DNA of 9,773 bases, from positions 1-9,773 of the forward strand of contig DMNP01000162.1 of assembly GCA_003452695.1 (NCBI GenBank), given 5' to 3'. A program made the position numbers and the translations under genes. This stretch comes from Eggerthellaceae bacterium (GTDB lineage Bacteria > Actinomycetota > Coriobacteriia > Coriobacteriales > Eggerthellaceae). Below are positions 1-5,798 of this stretch, piece after piece (position 1 is the first letter of the stretch; every line of letters starts with the position of its first letter). The notes beneath the pieces were generated by a model. It was not told the origin of the DNA, did not search any database, and saw only the letters and a list, made by a program, of their open reading frames with translations.

Positions 1-40
1 GGGCATTTTTGGACAGTCTGAGGGGGGCGATTTGCACCCT

Positions 41-1026
41 CTAATGCTCGGTTACCGGCGGCAATAAATCGCTTCGCAGCTTATGACGCTTAGCCAGAGA
101 GGCGTCGGAAGGCTTGAGGACACTCTTGCCCAGAAGGGCGCCGAGTTGCTTCATGGCGTCATCGAAGGCTGAAGTGGAGCGAACCTGACCCCACGTTATG
201 TTAAATACAGGTATGCCAAGGTGCCTTAGGGTGTTGTTCCGTATTGCATCGCTCGCGATGTTTTGGGCTGCGAGTGTTCTTCGTCGCTGTCATATTCAAC
301 GGTCGCATTTGCGTCCTTGAAATATAAGTCCGCCTCTATGTAGTGTCGCTGTGCCATGCGCTGTTGCTCGGAGGTTAGGTCTATGCGCCAATTTACAAGC
401 GGTTTTGGAAATCCATATCCGCCATATTTAACGGGGAGCGAAATGAGCAAAGCAATTGCCGTCTCCATGGGCGATCGGCATCCATCTACGGCGTACTTCA
501 GCGCTTGGCGAAGCTTTGCGATTCCTTTTGTATGGGGGCCAAGTTTTTCGACGTAGCACGAAAGTCTTGCAATGTTTGTGAGGGGAGGGCGCTTTCGTAT
601 GCCCTTAGGGTGTGTGGGGTCCTTTACGTAGCGGCCGCACGATTCACAGCACAAAGCTACCAGGTTGTTGAACGACAAGCATGGAGCGAGCATGACGATG
701 CTTAATTCTGGACTGGTCACGAAAACATCGTCTGCTATTTGATAGAACGACATGTTGGGAAATGCGCCTCCCCACGTATGACGCACGTATTCGCGAGACC
801 TGAAGCGATGCGAGTCTCCACTGACCAGAATATGCTTGCTCGGCTTCAGGAAATCTTTCCCAATCAAGTCTGTTACAGGGGAAAGATTCATCCTGTCGAT
901 GTCGCGTGCGGCGGATGCGCATCCTGCGAGCGATCGCATGCGACATGGCTGCGCAATGCGTGCTTGTTCCGCAGCAAGGCGGCTGCAAAGATCAAGGGCG
1001 GTCTGTGCGCAAAATACGAGTTTCAT
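41..1026 (-). pseudogene. DUF559/Vsr-like nuclease-fold protein, frameshifted
   Basis: The gene reads from ATG at 1026 for 266 codons and hits a stop at 226-228. If one base is added at the T4 run at 261-264 (A4 on the coding strand), the frame continues to a TAG at 41-43 and gives 328 residues. The continued part reads naturally as a domain end (NIASDAIRNNTLRHLGIPVF and on). The N-terminal half resembles Coriobacteriia AbiEi/DUF559-type proteins: it has scattered Cys and His, with CCESC at 127-131. From residue 185 come SPMETAIALLISLP, then EADLYF and ATVEYDSDEEH, which match the SPxET...VEYDG..H layout of DUF559 and very-short-patch-repair-like endonuclease folds. Candidate catalytic acidic residues are E188, D233 and E244. 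The frameshift removes the last helix and strand, so the product is probably inactive unless the missing base is a sequencing error. The true cellular role is unknown; a nuclease or antitoxin-like role is inference. Confidence 0.72.
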
Positions 1027-1032
1027 ATCGTG

Positions 1033-1063
1033 ATTGTACGGGTAAATATGCTTACAGGTCTAA
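1033..1063 (-). promoter_or_regulatory. Candidate promoter, possibly leaderless, for the DUF559-like gene
   Basis: On the minus strand there is a good -10 hexamer TACAAT (1033-1038) with a weak -35 TTAGAC (1058-1063) 19 bp upstream. The -10 ends only six bases before the ATG at 1026, and no Shine-Dalgarno is visible. A start of transcription at or next to the ATG would make a leaderless mRNA. The long spacer and weak -35 keep confidence moderate. Confidence 0.4.
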
Positions 1064-1106
1064 CACGGGGATTCCCAGATTTCTTGCATGTAGACGACAA
1101 ATCTTC

Positions 1107-1304
1107 ATTCGCATCTTGCAAAGATTCGTTCCGAAAGACCTTGCTGAAGAACAGGCCATTGAAATGTCCAGGTGGTTACTGGGTCGCAAGCTTTCAGTGC
1201 CTTCAAAACAGGCGGTGCACGCTCTGGCGGTGGGGTTGCGCGTGCCGATGGCGGCGCTTTTTCCGGCGGGCAGCGTGTTCCGAAGGGTGCTGGCAGATTT
1301 CGGA
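1107..1304 (+). pseudogene. Possible HTH-like coding remnant
   Basis: In one plus frame, codons from 1107 read like protein: an amphipathic stretch (PKDLAEEQAIEMSRWLLG) is followed by VPSKQAVHALAVGLRVPMAALFP, which resembles the end of an XRE-type helix-turn-helix. An internal ATG lies at 1164, but without a clear ribosome site. The frame then runs into the repeat block and stops at 1443-1445, so no natural gene end is seen. It may be the leftover of a regulator cut by rearrangement, or chance. No other frame here looks better. Confidence 0.22.
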
Positions 1305-1413
1305 ACCGTTGACGGTTCGCGTCGTAATACTCAGCGTTGCACATACGGGGGATTGTTCGGTTTCGCTACCGTAGTATCCGGAAAGAGGGGGCTGGCGTTC
1401 GGAATGCCCACCC

Positions 1414-1477
1414 GGCCCATCTACCCGCAACCCACGATTCGCTAGGGACGAGAACGGGGTTGCGGGTGTGTTGGGCC
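1414..1477. repeat. 64-bp imperfect palindromic repeat, copy 1
   Basis: This copy begins GGCCCAT and ends TTGGGCC. The arms carry CCCGCAACCC (1424-1433) and its reverse complement (1457-1466), so one strand can fold on itself around a loop of about 20 bases. It differs from copy 2 at only two positions by eye. It looks like a dispersed intergenic repeat; a terminator role is not excluded. Confidence 0.85.
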
Positions 1478-1653
1478 TCGAAAGTGCCGTTTTCTGCCCC
1501 TCGCAACCAACAAGGTTGGGGTTACGGGTGGAATCGCAAGTTAGCATTCTATCCCGACCTGGTGAAACGATGGCGAGAGGCTTCCGGCAAGCTGAAAATC
1601 CACCCGCAACCCCGCCCTTGTGCGGCGGAGGGCCGGAAAACCCCAATCTGGCG

Positions 1654-1717
1654 GGCCCATCCACCCGCAACCCACGATTCGCTAGGAACGAGAACGGGGT
1701 TGCGGGTGTGTTGGGCC
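1654..1717. repeat. 64-bp imperfect palindromic repeat, copy 2
   Basis: Same orientation and exactly 240 bp after copy 1, with 62 of 64 bases identical. The arms hold the core CCCGCAACCC at 1664-1673 and its reverse complement at 1697-1706. Two more cores lie between the copies: an inverted variant GGGTTACGGG at 1519-1528 and a direct one at 1603-1612. That makes six cores between 1424 and 1706. Confidence 0.85.
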
Positions 1718-1805
1718 CACAAGGAGCTGTTCTCCTCAGCCTGTCTAAATATCCCCCTGCTATCTTATCGATGCGCATCATGGTGCACGTATCGCTTGTC
1801 TATTG

Positions 1806-1854
1806 TGTGGCATGTGGCATGTGGCATGCGGCATGTGGCCTGTGGCCTGCAGCA
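1806..1854. repeat. 7-bp tandem repeat (TGTGGCA), about seven units
   Basis: Units read TGTGGCA three times, then TGCGGCA, TGTGGCC twice and TGCAGCA. Bases 1821-1829 (GTGGCATGC) and 1852-1860 (GCATGCCAC) also form a perfect 9-bp inverted repeat. The array lies beyond the 3' end of the minus-strand DJ-1 gene and is noncoding as far as can be seen. Confidence 0.85.
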
Positions 1855-1884
1855 TGCCACTCATGCAGTGCGTGCTGTTCTAAC

Positions 1885-1905
1885 GGCCTCTCCTTGCCCG
1901 AGGCC
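1885..1905 (-). terminator. Weak candidate terminator after the DJ-1/YpsA gene
   Basis: GGCCTC (1885-1890) pairs with GAGGCC (1900-1905) around a nine-base loop, about 35 bases after the stop of the minus-strand gene. No T run follows, so it could also simply be a stable 3' hairpin. Confidence 0.35.
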
Positions 1906-1939
1906 CATTCCCCGAAATACGCGTCCGCATTGCCGTGGA

Positions 1940-3034
1940 TTATTGGTCTGCGAGCATTTCGAGCAGGCGCTTCACCACGTCGAAGGCGATGTCGTACATG
2001 CCGGGGTATTCGCTTTCGCGCGGGCCGCCAATGCCCAAAACGATGGCGCCGTCGAATTCGCTCAGCCAGTCGAAGGCGCGTTTCAGCTGCTCGTCGTACG
2101 TTTGCGGATCGCCAAGCGCAAAGTCGAACACGGGCGTGTTGTATGCATCGCTGAACGCATAGCCCGCTTCGGTGCCCGGAGAAACGCCGGCAACGGGCGT
2201 GCAGAACACGATGCAGCAGGTAGAATCGCGGATGTTCCACTCGGTGCGCTGGATTACCTCGCGCGAGGGCGTTTCCATTAAATCGGGGTACAGCGCAAGC
2301 ACGCCGGGAGGGTCGGGGTAGTCTTCGGCCCAACCGCCCGCCGGGCACCAGCCGACCGCGGGAATGCCGCAGGCCAGTGCCGCATCCATTGCGCCGCGGT
2401 CCGCCCCGCTCTGCCCGCCGCTGCGCAGTGCCGAAACTTTCGTAGGCGACGCGCAGGCAAAGGGGTCGTTGCCCGGATTGGGGTTCCAAACGTATTCGGC
2501 ATACCGCGCCGTGCGCTCCGCGCATTCACGCCCGCATGCATCGGCAATGAACGCCAACGCCATGTCGGTGCCGGCCGACACGCCCGACGATACATACAGG
2601 TTGTCCTCGATGGTCCATCGTGCGGTATGTTCCCATTTCACTTGCGGGAACAGTTCCTCCGCCTTGTCCATGCGTGCCTTATAGGTCGTGGCGCGCCGGC
2701 CGTCCAGCACGCCCGCCTTCGCATACAGAAAAGCCCCGTTGCACACCGAGAGCACGTAGCGCGCCCGTCCGGCCAGGTCGGCCAGGCGCGCGATGAAGGC
2801 ATCGTCTTCCAGCATGTCGTACACGCCCATGCCGCCGGGAACCAGAAGCACTTCAGGTGCATCGGCGCCGGCAAGCGGCTCGGTCTGCACCGGCACCCCC
2901 TGGTAGCTTTTCACAATGCCGCCATCCCGGGAAAAGAAGCGCATGCGAAATTGCCCGGAAGCGCCCAGCATCTCGACCGGCCCGAACACGTCGAGCGTTT
3001 CGAAACCCTCGAACAAGACAACGGTAACGTTCAT
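1940..3034 (-). CDS. DJ-1/PfpI domain fused to YpsA-like putative molybdenum carrier domain
   Basis: 364 residues; ATG at 3034 with AAGGGA six bases upstream. Residues 1-195 are a DJ-1/PfpI (class I glutamine amidotransferase-like) domain of the isonitrile hydratase/AraC-N-terminal type. Visible motifs are LDVFGPVEML (14-23), VLLVPGGMG (62-70), the nucleophile elbow SVCNGAFLYAKAGVL with Cys98, and SSGVSAGTDMALAFI (149-163). Residues 200-363 match the cpYpsA/putative molybdenum carrier family of the SLOG fold, with LRSGGQSGADRGAMDAAL (203-220), GWCPAGGWAED (228-238), METPS and RTEWNIRDS (263-271), which is the usual ligand-binding signature. The second domain replaces the AraC DNA-binding domain often found after such DJ-1 modules, so a direct regulator role is unlikely. 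A reaction cannot be named; amide, nitrile or glyoxalase-like chemistry linked to a nucleotide-derived ligand is inference. The protein is predicted cytoplasmic, with no signal or membrane segment. Confidence 0.93.
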   Translation of the reverse strand: MNVTVVLFEGFETLDVFGPVEMLGASGQFRMRFFSRDGGIVKSYQGVPVQTEPLAGADAPEVLLVPGGMGVYDMLEDDAFIARLADLAGRARYVLSVCNGAFLYAKAGVLDGRRATTYKARMDKAEELFPQVKWEHTARWTIEDNLYVSSGVSAGTDMALAFIADACGRECAERTARYAEYVWNPNPGNDPFACASPTKVSALRSGGQSGADRGAMDAALACGIPAVGWCPAGGWAEDYPDPPGVLALYPDLMETPSREVIQRTEWNIRDSTCCIVFCTPVAGVSPGTEAGYAFSDAYNTPVFDFALGDPQTYDEQLKRAFDWLSEFDGAIVLGIGGPRESEYPGMYDIAFDVVKRLLEMLADQ

Positions 3035-3061
3035 AAGGTGTCCCTTCTGCCCAAAAGCGAA

Positions 3062-3097
3062 GAAGCAATCGAAGCAGTCGAAGCAATCGGGCCAATC
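3062..3097. repeat. 9-bp tandem repeat between two minus-strand genes
   Basis: Four head-to-tail units: GAAGCAATC, GAAGCAGTC, GAAGCAATC and a diverged GGGCCAATC. They fill much of the 86-bp gap between the secreted-protein gene and the DJ-1 gene. They lie upstream of the DJ-1 ribosome site and may shape its leader if the two genes are co-transcribed. Confidence 0.7.
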
Positions 3098-3120
3098 GCA
3101 ACTCCGCCGAGCCGTTAATC

Positions 3121-3666
3121 CTATTGCGCGATGAGCAGCGTTATCTTGCCCTTCTTCACCGTGAAGCTAATATCGCCGCCAGCGGATGCCGATTTGGAGG
3201 CCAGCAGCGTTTTCATCTGGGCGCGCGTTTGCTTTTCGTAGAAGCTGTTGTTGCCCACGTGACGGTAGTACTTCGCCTTGGCGCTTAGCTTGAAGGCCTT
3301 GTTCTTCACCTTGTGCTTGTTGGCCTGCACCTCGGCAGCTGTGGCGCTGTTCTTGCTGTAGGTGCCGCTCAGGTACAGCTTGCCGTTCTTTATGCGTGCT
3401 TTGTAGATAAGGGGCTGATTCTTGAACGGAGAGCTCGACGACTTGTACGACCGATAGGCCGATCCTTTGCCGTTCGTCAGGTATGCTCCATAGGTCGGCC
3501 GAAGGTTCATGGGCTTAGCGTCCTGCGTCTGGACGGTTGCTATGCCGTTCATATCCGAGGCCGGACCGGCGGTTTCGAGCCGGGGCGAATCGGCAAATGC
3601 GACCATCGGGCCGAGCGCCATCGCGAGCGCCGCCGATGCAATGAAGATAGCTATCGTGCGAAACAT
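3121..3666 (-). CDS. Small secreted Lys-rich protein of unknown function
   Basis: 181 residues; the ATG at 3666 is preceded by AGGAGG five bases upstream and a second GGAGG further out, so strong translation is expected. Residues 1-25 form a classical signal peptide (MFRTIAIF, a hydrophobic core, then VAFA) with likely cleavage before Asp26. No lipobox Cys, sortase motif or membrane anchor is seen, and the whole protein lacks Cys, so release to the outside is likely. The mature chain is basic and rich in Lys, Ser, Tyr and Asn. It has repeated beta-type stretches (IKNGKLYLSGTYSK, FKLSAKAKYYRH, ISFTVKKGKITLLIAQ at the very end). I do not recognise the family. A cell-wall or host-surface role is only a guess. 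A REP-like hairpin ends about 24 bases upstream of the start. Confidence 0.88.
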   Translation of the reverse strand: MFRTIAIFIASAALAMALGPMVAFADSPRLETAGPASDMNGIATVQTQDAKPMNLRPTYGAYLTNGKGSAYRSYKSSSSPFKNQPLIYKARIKNGKLYLSGTYSKNSATAAEVQANKHKVKNKAFKLSAKAKYYRHVGNNSFYEKQTRAQMKTLLASKSASAGGDISFTVKKGKITLLIAQ

Positions 3667-3690
3667 ACGTGCCTCCTATACCTCCGGACG

Positions 3691-3720
3691 TGTGTCAGGG
3701 GGACGTTTCTCTTGACACAC
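3691..3720 (+). repeat. REP-like hairpin, copy 1 (G-rich strand on +)
   Basis: Arms TGTGTCA and TGACACA enclose GGGGG, loop ACGTT and TCTCT. On the plus strand the inner part pairs by alternating G-T and G-C, giving a 12-bp stem. On the minus strand the same positions would be A-C mismatches. Similarity to copy 2 continues about 14 bases past the stem (GACACAC, CATGCT, GG, GA). Confidence 0.85.
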
Positions 3721-3846
3721 TGCATGCTCGGCGATTGGCGTGCGACAACCGCAATGCTTGGCGAAAACGCCGCATGCGCAATGCGACTGCCGAATAGCCG
3801 TCGCCGATGCCTCAACGAAACCATCCTAGCAGACAACGCTTCGCCG

Positions 3847-3876
3847 TGTGTCAGGGGGACGTTCCTCTTGACACAC
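3847..3876 (+). repeat. REP-like hairpin, copy 2 (G-rich strand on +)
   Basis: Same arms and loop as copy 1, with CCTCT replacing TCTCT. The change turns one wobble pair into a G-C pair, so pairing is kept. It lies in gene-free sequence. Confidence 0.85.
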
Positions 3877-3914
3877 GCCATGCTGGGGGAGATGCCTCCT
3901 TTGACAACGGTTCG

Positions 3915-3942
3915 TGTGTCAAGAGGAACGCCCCCTGACACA
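3915..3942 (-). repeat. REP-like hairpin, copy 3 (G-rich strand on -)
   Basis: Inverted relative to copies 1 and 2. Read on the minus strand it has TGTGTCA, GGGGG, a four-base loop CGTT, CCTCT and TGACACA. One loop base is missing but the stem is intact. It directly abuts the duplicated MerR 3' end. Confidence 0.85.
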
Positions 3943-3989
3943 CACGTGCAATCGAAGCGCTTGTGAACACGGCCGACCGCGAATCGTAA
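3943..3989 (+). pseudogene. Remnant of a MerR-gene 3' end
   Basis: Codons 3945-3989 read RAIEALVNTADRES then TAA, and the intact MerR gene ends RAIEVLVNKAGRES. Only the last 14 codons remain. The rest of the ancestral copy is missing upstream, where a REP-like hairpin sits instead. It has no start and is not expressed as a protein of its own. Confidence 0.8.
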
Positions 3990-4026
3990 GCGAGCTGACC
4001 GCGACCGGCCGAGGGGTTGTTTGTGT
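3943..4026. repeat. 84-bp direct repeat, upstream copy of the MerR 3' end
   Basis: The segment matches 4842-4925 without gaps at about 74 of 84 positions. It covers the last MerR codons plus about 37 bases of downstream flank. Repeat ends meet the hairpins at 3915-3942 and 4022-4050. Confidence 0.88.
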
Positions 4027-4050
4027 CAAGAGAAACCTCCCCCTGACACA
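4022..4050 (-). repeat. REP-like hairpin, copy 4 (G-rich strand on -)
   Basis: Inverted copy. On the minus strand it has TGTGTCA, GGGGG, loop AGGTT, TCTCT and TGACACA. It ends ten bases before the -35 of the MerR promoter, so it could affect that promoter region or insulate it. Confidence 0.85.
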
Positions 4051-4059
4051 CATCTTCGC

Positions 4060-4090
4060 TTGACCCTTACGCTGCGTCATGGTTTATGGT
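4060..4090 (+). promoter_or_regulatory. MerR-type 19-bp-spacer promoter with dyad operator
   Basis: A -35 TTGACC (4060-4065) and a -10 TATGGT (4085-4090) are separated by 19 bp, the long spacer typical of promoters that MerR activators twist into shape. Bases 4063-4083 form a dyad: ACC pairs with GGT, T with A and ACGC with GCGT around central T4073, leaving two mismatched pairs. The expected transcript starts near 4097, giving a short leader to the ATG at 4115. Autoregulation of the MerR gene is inferred. Confidence 0.75.
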
Positions 4091-4114
4091 GGCTTCATGC
4101 GAAGGGAGGGGCCG

Positions 4115-4888
4115 ATGAAAACGGTGCACGAGGTAAGCCAGCTGACTGGCGTAAGCATACGGGCGTTGCAGCACTACGACAACATTGGGCTGCTGCACCC
4201 CGCAGCGCGCAGCAAGTCGGGGTATCGCCTGTACAGCCAGGACGACCTGGCGCGTTTGCAGCAAATCCTGCTCTTTCGCGAATTGGAGTTTTCGTTGAAG
4301 GACATCCGCCGGATGCTCGAAAGCCCCGATTTCGACCGCAATCGGGCGCTGCGCCAGCAAATCGATCTTTTGCGGTTGAAGCGCCAGCGCATCGATGGGC
4401 TTATCGAGCTCGCGGAAAATCTGTTGAAAGGAAGCGAAGCCATGGAATTCAGCGCGTTCGACACCAGCAAGATGGACGAATACGCCCAGCAGGCAAAAGC
4501 CTCGTGGGGCCACACCCCCGAATGGCGCGATTTCGAGCAGAAGAGCGCCGGCCGCTCGCCCGCACGCGAAAAGGAGCTCGGCGCCCAGCTTATGGAACTG
4601 TTCAAGCCGTTCGGGCAGATGGCGGCTGCAGAGGCTGCGTCCGCCACGGGAACCGCAAGCGCCGATCCCGCCTGTGAAGCCGCCCAGGCGCAGGCCCGCG
4701 CAATTCAGGAGTTCATCAGCGAGCACTTCTATGCATGCTCCGACGAAGTGTTCGCGCAGCTCGGCCGCGCGTACGGCAGCGGCGGCGATTTCACGCGCAA
4801 TATAAACGCCACAGCAGGTGAAGGCGCCGCCGAATTCGCCGCACGTGCAATCGAAGTGCTTGTGAACAAGGCCGGCCGCGAATCGTAG
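4115..4888 (+). CDS. MerR-family activator with TipAS ligand-binding domain
   Basis: 257 residues, the normal size of TipAL-type regulators. Start at 4115 is chosen because AAGGGAGG lies just upstream and an earlier in-frame ATG at 4079 falls inside the promoter. Residues 1-70 are the MerR winged helix (VHEVSQLTGVSIRALQHYDNIGLL, then SGYRLYSQDDLARLQQ). A dimerisation coiled coil covers about 75-107. Residues 115-252 are a TipAS domain (MDEYAQQAKASWG, EWRDF, ISEHFYACS, FTRNINA). Cys208 in FYACS appears to be at the place of the TipA cysteine that bonds thiopeptide antibiotics; this alignment is from memory. The role is probably sensing of a hydrophobic or cationic drug and activation of its own promoter. 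The gene is monocistronic and meets the MarR gene tail to tail. Confidence 0.93.
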   Translation: MKTVHEVSQLTGVSIRALQHYDNIGLLHPAARSKSGYRLYSQDDLARLQQILLFRELEFSLKDIRRMLESPDFDRNRALRQQIDLLRLKRQRIDGLIELAENLLKGSEAMEFSAFDTSKMDEYAQQAKASWGHTPEWRDFEQKSAGRSPAREKELGAQLMELFKPFGQMAAAEAASATGTASADPACEAAQAQARAIQEFISEHFYACSDEVFAQLGRAYGSGGDFTRNINATAGEGAAEFAARAIEVLVNKAGRES

Positions 4889-4925
4889 ACGAGGTGATCG
4901 CGACCGGCCGAGAAGTTGCTTGTGT
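4842..4925. repeat. 84-bp direct repeat, copy at the intact MerR 3' end
   Basis: Partner of 3943-4026. It includes the final MerR codons and runs up to the start of the terminator hairpin. About ten substitutions separate the copies, so the duplication is not recent. Confidence 0.88.
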
Positions 4926-4926
4926 T

Positions 4927-4968
4927 GTTGGGGGTCGTGCTCTTCACGCGAAGCGCACGACCCCCAAC
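4927..4968. terminator. Bidirectional terminator hairpin between convergent genes
   Basis: A perfect 14-bp stem (GTTGGGGGTCGTGC, 4927-4940, with its complement at 4955-4968) is extended by CTTC/GAAG around loop ACGC. It lies between the stops of the plus-strand MerR and minus-strand MarR genes. No long T run follows on either side, so action may rely on stem strength or on Rho. Confidence 0.8.
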
Positions 4969-5000
4969 GATGTTGCTATTTGCGCATCTGCGTCGGGGAG

Positions 5001-5603
<603 letters not shown>

Positions 5604-5622
5604 GTCTGGCTCCTTTCACTAG

Positions 5623-5705
5623 TAAGGTTCCTTCCTAATGGACCAAATAATAAACAGGAACCTTATCAAATTCAAGCCCGATGGCAAATAAAGTAAGGAA
5701 CCTTA
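5623..5705 (-). promoter_or_regulatory. marR-type promoter with three TAAGG-N2-CCTTA operators
   Basis: On the minus strand, -35 TTGAAT (5670-5675) and -10 TATTAT (5647-5652) are 17 bp apart. Operator sites on the plus strand are TAAGGTTCCTTC (5623-5634, in the leader), ACAGGAACCTTA (5654-5665, inside the promoter spacer) and TAAGGAACCTTA (5694-5705, full palindrome arms, upstream). Centres are 31 and 40 bp apart. The layout fits self-repression by the MarR protein, with possible looping between sites. Which protein binds is inferred from position. Confidence 0.75.
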
Positions 5706-5714
5706 ATATCTTCA

Positions 5715-5753
5715 CATTTGGTGAACAGGAACGCGCTCCCCGTTCACCAAATG
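5715..5753. terminator. 12-bp perfect inverted repeat, likely end of NYN transcript
   Basis: CATTTGGTGAAC (5715-5726) and GTTCACCAAATG (5742-5753) enclose 15 bases. It lies 46 bases past the NYN gene stop on the minus strand and just upstream of the MarR operators. There is no T run, so a protein-binding site is an alternative. Confidence 0.6.
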
Positions 5754-5798
5754 CGGTGATGCGTGCAAAGGAGACGTTTCTCTCGGCGCAAAGCAGCG

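Noticed and set aside
225..275. Programmed ribosomal frameshift in the DUF559-like gene
   Set aside because: The A4 run does not sit in a proper slippery heptamer for the needed minus-one shift, since slipping from AAA would read CAA; a one-base deletion is simpler.
1203..2281. Long overlapping ORFs on both strands through the repeat block and the end of the DJ-1 gene
   Set aside because: They cross noncoding repeats, share repeated peptides only because of the DNA repeats, and have no ribosome site or known domain.
3691..4050. Possible CRISPR array
   Set aside because: Units are in both orientations, spacers differ widely in length (about 38 to 126 bases) and the units are strong hairpins with diverged loops; no cas gene is present.
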